Source of the DNA: an uncultured Methanolobus sp.
Lineage (GTDB): Archaea; Halobacteriota; Methanosarcinia; Methanosarcinales; Methanosarcinaceae
DNA length: 64,000 bases
Assembly (NCBI RefSeq): GCF_963667555.1
Contig: NZ_OY763421.1
Location: 2,993,562-3,057,561, forward strand
Direction of reading: 5' to 3'
The position numbers and the translations under genes are program-made. Shown here in pieces: positions 56,530 through 64,000 of this stretch; within the stretch, counting starts at the first letter, position 1, and the number at the start of each line of letters is the position of its first letter. The notes under the pieces are model-generated. The model was not told the origin of the DNA, made no database searches, and saw only the letters and a program-made list of their open reading frames with translations.

Positions 56530-57033
56530 TCATATTCCAAGAAGTTGTTTTTTCTTGGCCTTGAACTCATCGTTTGTTATAACTCCATCATTATTAAGGC
56601 TGGCAAATTTCTTAATTTGTTCTACTACGTCATGGCTGCATGTGACAGTACATACATTATTGTGAGCTAAGTCCTTGATATATGATTTTGTCTTCGTGAC
56701 AAATTCTTCTGCATTTTCATTTATTGGAATTAGCATGACATTCAAGCTGCTAACACTGTTTTGTATATGTATGTTCGATCCAAGCACTCCGTTTTCAAAG
56801 CTGATAGTACTGATCTCCCTCAGTGGATAGATTTTAGATCTGTAAAATCCACTTTCTCTTTTATAATGGAACAGTATTCTTTCTGGCGTCAGTGCGAGTA
56901 CTCCTTTAAGCTCTGATCTTTCTCCCAGGAGCTTTCCGTTAATAGTGCCAGTTACAGCATCAATTATCTCTTCGTTTTCTCCCAGTTTTTTTTCAATATT
57001 CCTCATTCTTCCTTTTGTACACTTACTTATCAT
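56530..57033 (-). CDS. PH-domain plus SHOCT protein
   Basis: 167 residues from the ATG at 57033 (MISKCTKGRMRNIEKKLGEN); a GTG at 57045 is the alternative. The centre has a bacterial PH-like beta barrel (KGVLALTPERILFHYKRESG, SKIYPLREISTISFENGVLG). The last 30 residues (EQIKKFASLNNDGVITNDEF, then KAKKKQLLGI) are a SHOCT oligomerisation motif. Such proteins act in membrane or scaffold roles of unknown nature. The gene stands alone between the PAS kinase and the IS5-type element. Confidence 0.8.
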   Translation of the reverse strand: MISKCTKGRMRNIEKKLGENEEIIDAVTGTINGKLLGERSELKGVLALTPERILFHYKRESGFYRSKIYPLREISTISFENGVLGSNIHIQNSVSSLNVMLIPINENAEEFVTKTKSYIKDLAHNNVCTVTCSHDVVEQIKKFASLNNDGVITNDEFKAKKKQLLGI

Positions 57034-57256
57034 TTTGAATCCCACACATTATTAAGTATTTTATGCACAAATTTGCATTTATATCTCTATTTACTGAGAA
57101 TTTATTACGGTTAATACTTCTATTAAATTATATTCTCATTAGATATAAAAATACTCTAATGTTTATTTCAATGTGTTCTCATTGTGAACTATTGTGCAGA
57201 ATATTCTTAGCCGGGAATTTTGTGTTTTCAACACGGAAAAGTAGCACTTTTACAGA

Positions 57257-58138
57257 GAGCCTATTTCAAAACTCCTGTTGAAACTTTTTCCAGCATAGTA
57301 GAAAACATGCGATATCCAGTAGTCCTTTGAAAACAACATTAAGCCTTTCATATCTATTTGCTATTTTCCTGAATCCCATTTTCAACCATGCAAAGAATCG
57401 TTCAATTGTCCCTCTTTTCCGATATGACTCATATTCAAGTCTTGTAGGTCTTCCTCTTTTAGGAGACTTCCTATTCCTGATATTGATAGGAATGTTACAT
57501 TTTATCGCTCTACGTCTAAGATATTTCCTGATATTTATCTCATCATAAGCAGAATCCGCAAGTACTTCTAATGGTCTGGTTCTCGGTCTTCTATCTGTTT
57601 TGATCTTTATATTTTCCATGACTTCAATAAAGTGGTTTCTGTCATGTCCTTTTCCCGATGCTATCTGGATCGTCAAAGGAAAGCCTTCACAACTTACACA
57701 AACATGTATCTTTATTCCATTCCTTTTTTTGTGTCCGTTGTATTCGGAATTCTCTCCCCTTTTTTTGTTTCAATGAAACTGCTATCAACACATACAACAT
57801 CCATAGAGAACTTACCATTCTGGTAAGCGGAAGCACGAAGAGATTCCATTATCGTATTCCATATCCCATCTTCAGACCATCTTTTAAGCCTTCTCCATGC
57901 TGTTACATGGGAACCATAATTAGATGGCATATCCCCCCATCTACAACCAGTTATCAGAACAAAGAGAATTCCATTGATGACCTTGCGGTCATCAGCTCTC
58001 TTTCTTCCAGTTATCGGTTGTGGTGGTAAAAACTGTTTGATGTACTTCCATTGTTCATCAGAGAGTTCTACGAACTCCATAAATTTCCCCTCATACAATT
58101 ATTGTACGAAGTAGTATTTATACTTTTGAAATAGGCTC
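57257..58138 (-). mobile_element. IS5-family insertion sequence
   Basis: 882 bp. Perfect 15-bp terminal inverted repeats, GAGCCTATTTCAAAA (57257-57271 and the complement of 58124-58138), are flanked on both sides by AGA, a likely 3-bp target duplication (57254-57256 and 58139-58141). One transposase occupies the minus strand in two frames. The intact ends and duplication suggest a recent insertion. Confidence 0.88.
57266..58098 (-). CDS. IS5-family transposase in two frames joined by -1 frameshift
   Basis: The first frame (58098-57712, 128 residues) carries the N-terminal DUF4096-like domain (LSDEQWKYIKQFLPPQPITG) and the first catalytic Asp in VVCVDSSFIETKKG. The coding strand then has A7G4 (complement of about 57767-57777). 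A -1 step there opens the second frame, which continues GGENSEYNGHKKRNGIKIHV into LTIQIASGKGHDRNHF and carries the second Asp (VLADSAYDE) and Glu (RGTIERFFAWLK). This is the two-frame organisation common in the IS427 group. A plain indel cannot be excluded. Confidence 0.87.
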
Positions 58139-58170
58139 AGAATAAGAATGGAAAAAAGCAATATCAAAGC

Positions 58171-58719
58171 CTAAATGTATGGTTCCAGTGATTCAGCAGG
58201 CTCAAGGCTTTCTATAATTGGATGCATGTTTAAATATAATGGCACATAATCTCGTTTAGCACCACTCTTTACAACTTTGAATCCATGTTTAACATAAAAC
58301 TCTACAGACTCTGGCTTTGAATCCACTGTGATGTATCTACATCCAGCTAAAGATGCCACTTCTATAGCAAGACCGAATGCACCAAGTAGCATATAGGTAC
58401 CAATCCCTCTTCTTTGATACATCTGATCGGTTGCAAGTCTTGCCAGTTTCACGGCAGGGTATTTAGGATAGGGGAAATCATCTGCACAATCAGAGAGTTC
58501 AATTGATTTTACTTGCAGGGTGTCAGTTGTTATAGTAAAATAGCCAACTAGATGATTCTCATAATAACAAAGATATGTTTTACTTATCAGATCTCCCTGA
58601 TTTCTAAGAGAATCATTTTTTAAAAAATCATTCAGGTCGCTATTTGTGCAACTAAAAGATACAAGTTCATTCCGGTCAGAAAGAAGTCGTATCGACAGAT
58701 CGGAGTCCTGTATCTTCAT
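58171..58719 (-). CDS. GNAT acetyltransferase, probable TacT-like toxin
   Basis: 182 residues. The acetyl-CoA loop is DQMYQRRGIGTYML (Q/RxxGxG/A), and the end has FYVKHGFKVVKSG. The N-terminal SFSCTNSDLNDFLKNDSLRN and the LVGYFTITTDTLQV strand are those of the TacT/AtaT group that acetylates aminoacyl-tRNA in toxin-antitoxin modules. It starts nine bases after an unannotated 47-residue gene that fits as its antitoxin. It lies in the mobile patch next to the IS5-type element. Confidence 0.82.
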   Translation of the reverse strand: MKIQDSDLSIRLLSDRNELVSFSCTNSDLNDFLKNDSLRNQGDLISKTYLCYYENHLVGYFTITTDTLQVKSIELSDCADDFPYPKYPAVKLARLATDQMYQRRGIGTYMLLGAFGLAIEVASLAGCRYITVDSKPESVEFYVKHGFKVVKSGAKRDYVPLYLNMHPIIESLEPAESLEPYI

Positions 58720-58728
58720 ATTTATTAT

Positions 58729-58872
58729 TCAAAACCGAATAGTATTTGATATTTGTTTGGCACGCCTGAACATTTCTATTTGTTCTTTAGTTGCTGGTTT
58801 CTTCTCGTTTTCCCAGAACTCCTTAGCGTCCTCACCTTCTAGTACTAATCCTAATTCTATCGGTTTTGCCAT
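58729..58872 (-). CDS. Small protein, putative partner or antitoxin of the GNAT protein, 47 aa
   Basis: Starts ATG at 58872 (MAKPIELGLVLEGEDAKEFW) and ends TGA at 58729. The product is charged and mostly helical: EDAKEFWENEKKPATKEQIE followed by MFRRAKQISNTIRF. No DNA-binding domain is obvious, so it may be a toxin-binding peptide only. The close spacing (9 bp) and shared direction with the acetyltransferase gene are the main evidence. A possible TATA lies upstream in ATTTAATATAAC (about 58914-58925, complement). Confidence 0.65.
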   Translation of the reverse strand: MAKPIELGLVLEGEDAKEFWENEKKPATKEQIEMFRRAKQISNTIRF

Positions 58873-58945
58873 TGTTCTACACTATCCTGCGCTATTTGTT
58901 GCATAAGCTACTATGTTATATTAAATTAACCAGGTCGGTTAATAA

Positions 58946-60007
58946 TTATTCGTTTGTTTCCATCCTTTCAACTACTTTTTTGATATCAGCAGCAAGCTTA
59001 TAGATATCATTCAAATCCTCGATTGCAGTTTTTATTTCTTTGCGATTTTCATCGAGGAGTCCTATGTATTTTTGTGCAGAATTGAAACGTAGTCTACATA
59101 TTGGTTTTCGATTATTGTCGTCCAGCAATATGCCACAATAGCTTTTTGTATCTCTCATAACTATTCTATCAGGTGCTATGTTTTCACGGAGAATGGCTTT
59201 GACTATATGATATCCTTCAATTTCGTCTTCTGTTGTAACGATGCCATCATCTGCGGATTCTATTTCTTCTAATTCTTCTTTTTCGGTACTATCATCATCT
59301 GCCATTGCAAACTTTAATCTCTCATTTATCCTGTCATTAATGAATTGGTTGAAAGCATTTTTAGTAATGGTTGAAAACTGGTCACGTTTAGTAGGAGTTA
59401 TTCTGCCGTTGTACACCTGATTAGCGAAGAACTTCACAAAATCATCAGAGGGTTTATTTAGCTCATTCAGTAGTATCTGTTTAATTTCTTTTGTGTACTT
59501 TAATTCGTTAGCCACAGATTCAAGTTCATCTGCATCAAAACGTTCTTTCTTGAATCTTTTCAGTTCTTCTACTTGGGCATCTTTCAGGTTAAGTAGATCA
59601 ATCTCTAAAAACGGTTTATCATCCATTTTATTTGCATCTTCTAAATCCGAAAAAAATCGATATATTGTGCCATTGGTTAGAATTCCTACTTTTGCACTTG
59701 TAACATTAAAATATCTGAATAATTGGGATGCATGGTTCGTATTCAAATCTGAGCCAAGTGGTTTGCATTCGATAAGCATTATTGGTTCATTGTTTTTCAT
59801 GATGGCATAATCTACTTTTTCCCCTTTCTTTGTTCCATGATCCGCTGTAAACTCAGGTATGACTTCAGTAGGGTCAAATACATTATATCCCAAAATGTTA
59901 ATCATAGGCATTACAAGTGCATTTTTTGTTGCCTCTTCTGTTTGGATATTATCTTTTAGATTAGGCACTCTGGCAGTTAATGCTTTAACTTCATCAATGA
60001 AATCCAT
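58946..60007 (-). CDS. Solitary HsdR_N-like restriction-fold nuclease
   Basis: 353 residues. The N-terminal 150 residues match the type I restriction R-subunit N-domain fold: KVDYAIMKNNEPIMLIECKP contains the D-x11-E-x-K catalytic motif, followed by HASQLFRYFNVTSAKVGILT. There is no helicase part and no methylase or specificity gene nearby, as in the prophage-type COG4748 proteins. The C-terminal part (EGYHIVKAILRENI, then ICRLRFNSAQKYIGLL) resembles the associated domain of unknown function. It may be a stand-alone defence nuclease; its location in the IS/GNAT patch fits accessory DNA. Confidence 0.8.
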   Translation of the reverse strand: MDFIDEVKALTARVPNLKDNIQTEEATKNALVMPMINILGYNVFDPTEVIPEFTADHGTKKGEKVDYAIMKNNEPIMLIECKPLGSDLNTNHASQLFRYFNVTSAKVGILTNGTIYRFFSDLEDANKMDDKPFLEIDLLNLKDAQVEELKRFKKERFDADELESVANELKYTKEIKQILLNELNKPSDDFVKFFANQVYNGRITPTKRDQFSTITKNAFNQFINDRINERLKFAMADDDSTEKEELEEIESADDGIVTTEDEIEGYHIVKAILRENIAPDRIVMRDTKSYCGILLDDNNRKPICRLRFNSAQKYIGLLDENRKEIKTAIEDLNDIYKLAADIKKVVERMETNE

Positions 60008-60180
60008 ATTAATCCCACATATAACTAAACATATTAATTAACACTCAAACAATGATAAATTTTTCGAAATTGTTTTGTGAGTTTAAATGGATTTATGGTG
60101 AAATAAAATAAGCTATTAGATTATGTGTATAATCTTTCATCAATCTAATATAAAAATCTAATATTCAATTATATTACAGA

Positions 60181-60297
60181 CGCCGAGGTTGGGATTCGAA
60201 CCCAAGCACTCCTTCCGGAGAAACCGGTCTCGAGCCGGTCGCGTTTGGACTCCGGGGCTTTTCAGCCGGGCGGATTAGTCCGCTCTGCCACCTCGGC
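60181..60297 (-). tRNA. tRNA-Ser(CGA) with a 31-nt D-arm insertion (probable non-canonical intron)
   Basis: On the minus strand the acceptor stem GCCGAGG pairs perfectly with CCTCGGC. The anticodon arm is ACCGG-CTCGAGA-CCGGT (anticodon CGA), the long variable arm has CTCC-GGAA-GGAG, and the T-arm is TTGGG-TTCGAAT-CCCAA. The discriminator is G, as in archaeal Ser tRNA. No CCA is encoded. The gene is 31 nt too long. Removing 60243-60273 gives a normal D-arm (GCAG...AATGC). The inserted part can form a bulge-helix-bulge: GCG/CGC, bulge CAAA, GACT/AGTC, bulge AAT, CCG/CGG. A TATA-like TTTTTAAG lies about 25-30 nt upstream. Confidence 0.85.
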
Positions 60298-60346
60298 ACA
60301 TTGGATTGGAAGGCTGTAATATCTTAAAAAGCTATCGAGGAAAACT

Positions 60347-61567
60347 CTAAAAGTCAAAAAGAGAACTCTGGCTCTTTTTATGAGTGATCTCTTCTTCCTT
60401 TTCAGTTTCTTCCGGGATCTCAATATGGCCGTATTGTCCACCACCGCCTGGATGGATTATAAGTCTCTTTTCCCTGAAGGCAAGTATTGCATTTGACACA
60501 CGTTTGTCAAGGAAATCCATATCATCGATCTCTGCATTAAGAAGAACATTGAGTTCATTTCCGTATCGTTCCATCAGGCCGTTCCATGCAGTCTGAACAC
60601 CTTTCGTATTGATACTGGCATGTCCCAATGCTGTCATTATCACTTCTGACAGGGGCATCAGGTGAACGTAAGGAGGTCTGTGCTGCGGGTGTTTCGGAGT
60701 GTCAAAATTTGCCAGCTCATTGACTCTGTCCTTAACACCTTTTTTAATTAGGCCTCCACAGTTGCTGCATTTCCATTTAAGTTCCTGGCACTGTTCCAGC
60801 GTGTAATGTGTAAAACATTTGATACATGCAGACTCGTTGTATTTTCCTTCCTGTGGATAGAAGCCTGCGTTGTATGTGACTCCGTAGCCCTCTTCCCGAA
60901 GAATAGCTTTCTTAAGTCCTTCAAATGATATTTCAGGGACATTTATCTGGTTGAACTCTCGTGCCAGTTTGTTGGACCATGGAGAATGCGCATCAGAATT
61001 TGAGAGAAAAGTAAGTCTGTGCAGTTCTTCTATCCTGTCAGCATAGTCACTGTCAGCACTGAGTCCGAGTTCCATAAATGATATGTAGTCTGTCATGTCT
61101 CCATAACAGCTTTCCAGTGAATCGTGGTATGCGTAAAGTGCTGTCCACGGAGTGAATGCATGGCATGGGCCGATAAGTGCTTCAACATCCTTTGCTATTT
61201 CAGCTATTTCGCAGCCGTTGAGCCTTACAGTTGGTCGTCCATCTGAAGCAAGATTGCAGTACTTGCTGATCTTTTCTGCAAGTTCTTCCGCTTTGGATAT
61301 TGAGGGAAGCAATAACAGGTGATGAACGCGGTTGCTATCCTCTATTTCAGTGGTGATTATAAAATTAGTTTTCCCGATGACTATGGTCTCATCGTCAAAA
61401 GATGAGTTTTTTATTTCCTTCAGCCACTGTGGGTGGGTGCAATCTCCTGTTGCAACCATGTCTATGCCTTTTTTTGCTGCTTCTTCTGCCATTACTGGCA
61501 GTTCCATTTTATTCGAGCAAGCCATCGAATATCTGGAATGCAGATGAAGGTCGGCATTGATCAGCAT
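60347..61567 (-). CDS. Endonuclease EndoQ (PHP-type phosphoesterase)
   Basis: 406 residues. EndoQ cuts DNA 5' of deaminated bases (uracil, hypoxanthine) and abasic sites. The PHP metal motifs are ADLHLHSRYSMACSN, ATGDCTHPQWL, IGPCHAFTPW and FLSNSDAHSPWSNKLARE. A zinc finger follows (ACIKCFTHY ... WKCSNCGGLIKKG), then a YRPPYVHLMPL-type segment (HRPPYVHLMPLSEVI). The C-terminus QSSLFDF is a PCNA-binding PIP box. It is last in the leftward informational operon, 5 bp after the PAC2 gene, and just upstream of the tRNA. Confidence 0.92.
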   Translation of the reverse strand: MLINADLHLHSRYSMACSNKMELPVMAEEAAKKGIDMVATGDCTHPQWLKEIKNSSFDDETIVIGKTNFIITTEIEDSNRVHHLLLLPSISKAEELAEKISKYCNLASDGRPTVRLNGCEIAEIAKDVEALIGPCHAFTPWTALYAYHDSLESCYGDMTDYISFMELGLSADSDYADRIEELHRLTFLSNSDAHSPWSNKLAREFNQINVPEISFEGLKKAILREEGYGVTYNAGFYPQEGKYNESACIKCFTHYTLEQCQELKWKCSNCGGLIKKGVKDRVNELANFDTPKHPQHRPPYVHLMPLSEVIMTALGHASINTKGVQTAWNGLMERYGNELNVLLNAEIDDMDFLDKRVSNAILAFREKRLIIHPGGGGQYGHIEIPEETEKEEEITHKKSQSSLFDF

Positions 61568-61572
61568 TTTGA

Positions 61573-62349
61573 TTAGCCAATATATCTCAGGTCTTCATCT
61601 TTTACGGTGCTGACTTCTGGAATGCCTTTCTGTTGCTGCTCTACTTCCTTGAGCCTTGCAACTATCTTTTCCATTTCCTTGGCACGCTCTTCAAGTGGAC
61701 CTACATCGATGTCGATGTCAAATATCCTGCATATGACCTTAAGGAGAGACTGTGCGCTCTTTGGGTCAACAAGGTATCCTGAAGTAAGTCCCATAAGACA
61801 TGCAGCATCTATATTCTTGAACCTGCTAAGTCCCAGCAGAAGACCGGATGCTCCGACAATTCCTCCTCCGGGTTCGTTCTCCTTGAAGTTGACTCCGTAT
61901 TCTTTAAGTTCATCAATAAGCTCGATGTTATTGACTGCTCCAAGCACTTCGTCAGTATGGGTAAGTTGTCCAGTGGGGAATCCTCCGAGAGTGTATATCC
62001 TCTGAACTCCGAATTCCATTGCAAGGTCAAGGTAAACTGTACATAGTTTGTAATGACCTTCAGTTGAAGAACTCTGATGGTCACCAATTAGCGCAATAAT
62101 ATCATGTTTTTCCGTGTGGCAAACAAACATCTCATTGTTAACAAGTTGGATCTCGCTGTTCTCATCAACAAGAACCTGAGGTGGGAAATGATGGGAATAT
62201 ATTTCCAGAAGTTTTTCTGCTTCAAGCTCTTCCACAAGATGTTCAGCAACAAGTTTTCCGACGTGTCCTACTCCCGGTAGGCCCACAATAAGCACCGGAT
62301 TGTTAAGCTCCACATCCTCTTTTATGTGTATTACTTCTATTTCCTTCAC
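61573..62349 (-). CDS. PAC2-family proteasome assembly chaperone-like protein
   Basis: 258 residues. The N-terminal NPVLIVGLPGVGHVGKLVAE and HFPPQVLVDENSEIQLVNNE are the PAC2 family hallmarks, as are GDHQSSSTEGHYKL and YTLGGFPTGQLTH. The C-terminus is a short coiled coil (LEERAKEMEKIVARLKEVEQ). Archaeal members bind the proteasome or act near it. The start is GTG at 62349, overlapping the nop10 stop codon, in the conserved order aIF2-alpha, nop10, PAC2. Confidence 0.92.
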   Translation of the reverse strand: MKEIEVIHIKEDVELNNPVLIVGLPGVGHVGKLVAEHLVEELEAEKLLEIYSHHFPPQVLVDENSEIQLVNNEMFVCHTEKHDIIALIGDHQSSSTEGHYKLCTVYLDLAMEFGVQRIYTLGGFPTGQLTHTDEVLGAVNNIELIDELKEYGVNFKENEPGGGIVGASGLLLGLSRFKNIDAACLMGLTSGYLVDPKSAQSLLKVICRIFDIDIDVGPLEERAKEMEKIVARLKEVEQQQKGIPEVSTVKDEDLRYIG

Positions 62350-62510
62350 AGGTTACCCTCCCTTCTTGCTATCCTGCGATATTTGCCATAAGGGTCCAAT
62401 GGGGAAAATCTTGCAGGTTGTGGCCTAAATGTATCCGAACCACATTTCGGGCAGACAGCCTCCAACGTATATCTGCCACAATTCCTGCATTTGAAGATCT
62501 TTTGTCCCAA
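62346..62510 (-). CDS. nop10: H/ACA ribonucleoprotein protein Nop10
   Basis: 54 residues, unannotated by simple start rules because it begins with TTG at 62510. The sequence MGQKIFKCRNCGRYTLEAVC, a zinc ribbon (CRNCG ... CPKCG), is followed by PQPARFSPLDPYGKYRR, the invariant Nop10 segment that binds Cbf5. It is part of the pseudouridine-guiding H/ACA complex. It lies six bases after the aIF2-alpha stop codon and overlaps the PAC2 start. Confidence 0.93.
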   Translation of the reverse strand: MGQKIFKCRNCGRYTLEAVCPKCGSDTFRPQPARFSPLDPYGKYRRIARREGNL

Positions 62511-62516
62511 AGGGTC

Positions 62517-63314
62517 TCACACCTTAACGGTGTCGTTATGCCTGTGGAATTCGCCTTTTCCACCAAGCTTTTCAATAGTGTCAATTGCTGCTTTTGAGGA
62601 TCTTTTAAGCACGGATTCAGCTTTCTTATAGTCAGGAGCAATTACCTTGATTCTGTATCTTGGTGCACCAGTGTAACTGATGTCTACTTTGACTCCTTCC
62701 TCCTCGATCTCATTTCCTGCTTCAAGAGCCATTTTAATGATCTCTATTCCATCAGGTAAGTAACAATTGAGGTCTATGTATCCGGCAATATCCACAAATG
62801 GCAGTTTGATATTGCTCTGAGCAACCTTTACAATGCTTGTGACAATCTTTTTCTTCATTTTGACATCATTAAAAGCATCTTCGCCATTCATGGCTGCTTC
62901 TTCAAATGCAGAATAAAGACTGCCAAAACTCTCCAGCAGTTTGAGCTTGACCTTGTCCATCTCATCTTCGCCGGTTCCAGTGTCCTCAGATACGAACTGA
63001 AGCCATTTGAATGCCTTCTGCTCGTTCTTCCAGTCCTGGATCTTTGCACGTTTCTGGTGCTCATTGACATCTTTAAGGGACAGGTCGATGTGGCGACGTG
63101 AGGAGTCCACATTCAGAACTTTGCAGACTACCTTCTGCCCTTCACGAACATGGTCTCTTACGTATTTGACCCATCCGGCCTTGATCTCCGATATGTGGAT
63201 AAATCCTTCTTTTCCATCGAATTCTTCTAGGGTAGTGTATGCACCGAAATCAGTAACGTTCTTTACGGTACAGACAACAAAATCCCCGCTTTCAGGCCAG
63301 TTGTTATCATCCAT
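62517..63314 (-). CDS. eif2a: Translation initiation factor aIF2 subunit alpha
   Basis: 265 residues, full length. An N-terminal S1 domain (about 8-86; GDFVVCTVKNVTDFGAYTTL, GFIHISEIKAGWVKYVRDHV, RRHIDLSLKDV) is followed by the helical domain and the C-terminal domain (YTGAPRYRIKVIAPDYKKAE) that binds the gamma subunit. It delivers Met-tRNA to the ribosome as part of aIF2. It sits in the conserved operon after S27e, 16 bp downstream. Confidence 0.96.
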   Translation of the reverse strand: MDDNNWPESGDFVVCTVKNVTDFGAYTTLEEFDGKEGFIHISEIKAGWVKYVRDHVREGQKVVCKVLNVDSSRRHIDLSLKDVNEHQKRAKIQDWKNEQKAFKWLQFVSEDTGTGEDEMDKVKLKLLESFGSLYSAFEEAAMNGEDAFNDVKMKKKIVTSIVKVAQSNIKLPFVDIAGYIDLNCYLPDGIEIIKMALEAGNEIEEEGVKVDISYTGAPRYRIKVIAPDYKKAESVLKRSSKAAIDTIEKLGGKGEFHRHNDTVKV

Positions 63315-63330
63315 TATAAATCACTTTGAT

Positions 63331-63794
<464 letters not shown>

Positions 63795-63816
63795 TATCTT
63801 CACCTTGATAAGTTGA

Positions 63817-64000
63817 TTAATTTAAATGGATCATTTGTGCCACATTGCGTTTTATCAGTCCCTTTGCATTCAGGGCCGGCAAAACGGCAACATCTTCGGC
63901 ATGTAATGAGTAATTGCGATTATCCATAGCCTTGAAAGTAGGCAGGTCCTCCAGTATTCGCACAACAACGAATTCTTTATTTATATTACTTTTGCCTATT
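63817..64000 (-). CDS. GINS complex subunit (Gins51-like), C-terminal part
   Basis: Only the last ~60 codons are in the window; the gene enters from the right edge and stops at TAA 63817-63819. The readable part, [20 protein letters not shown], then [20 protein letters not shown] and [12 protein letters not shown], is the small B-domain of archaeal GINS51, which activates the MCM helicase with Cdc45/RecJ-like protein. It is 23 bp upstream of the L44e start, a neighbourhood common in Euryarchaeota. Confidence 0.85.
   Translation of the reverse strand, partial: IGKSNINKEFVVVRILEDLPTFKAMDNRNYSLHAEDVAVLPALNAKGLIKRNVAQMIHLN

Noticed and set aside
60251..60280. Reading the tRNA with anticodon loop CTGAAAA (GAA, Phe)
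   Set aside because: The stem does not close, and the long variable arm and G discriminator are those of tRNA-Ser. The CGA arm is perfect.

Overview
The window is chromosomal DNA of a methanogenic archaeon. The Methanosarcinaceae (Methanolobus or Methanococcoides type) fit best, but the genus is inferred. The evidence is MfnB for methanofuran synthesis, a UbiA-type archaeal lipid prenyltransferase, archaeal informational genes (aIF2-alpha, L44e, S27e, Nop10, GINS, EndoQ, PolX), a VCP/Cdc48 ATPase, a CetZ-like tubulin, exported proteins with PGF-type C-termini, AT-rich TATA promoters and several leaderless starts.

Layout. 1-5.8 kb: PolX (partial), a DUF166 protein, a 42-residue zinc ribbon, thymidylate kinase, a MITE-like repeat, a RelBE-type toxin-antitoxin pair, a HisA-like protein and MfnB. 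5.9-8.6 kb: an AT-rich accessory island with an HNH protein divergent from a two-gene operon (soluble protein plus four-helix membrane protein). 8.8-18.9 kb: Cdc48, two chemoreceptors and a large hybrid histidine kinase. 19.1-19.8 kb: an IS1-like element with an A8 frameshift. 20-31.8 kb: HARP (protein-only RNase P), lipid synthesis, the aspartate-to-NAD genes (nadX, nadA, nadC), an exported protein with a CetZ-like protein, the second MITE copy, an orphan LolD-like ATPase, enolase and a LarA-like protein. 32-51.4 kb: a large export cluster. It holds MacB/LolE-type permeases, LolD-type ATPases and membrane-anchored beta-domain proteins in repeated modules on both strands around a divergent promoter at about 42.3 kb, with two Yip1-like proteins. 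51.5-57 kb: a small winged-helix regulator, a response regulator with its kinase, another PAS kinase and a PH/SHOCT protein. 57-60 kb: a mobile or defence-like patch with an IS5-family element, a GNAT toxin with an unannotated 47-residue partner, and a solitary HsdR_N-like nuclease. 60.2-64 kb: tRNA-Ser(CGA) carrying a 31-nt insertion in its D-arm, then a conserved informational operon read leftward from GINS to EndoQ.

The most unusual observations are these. (1) The tRNA-Ser gene folds only if a 31-nt segment flanked by a bulge-helix-bulge is removed from the D-arm. (2) Two copies of a ~320-bp element share imperfect 19-bp terminal inverted repeats and internal hairpins with a covarying pair. 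(3) An unannotated small RNA gene candidate lies at 34711-34808, with a promoter, a 10-bp closing stem and a T-run. (4) The AT-rich island at 5.9-8.6 kb has a sensor/effector-like architecture. (5) The export modules are repeated. (6) The LarA-like gene appears to start at a non-standard codon. Everything here was read by eye from the sequence; no database search was made.
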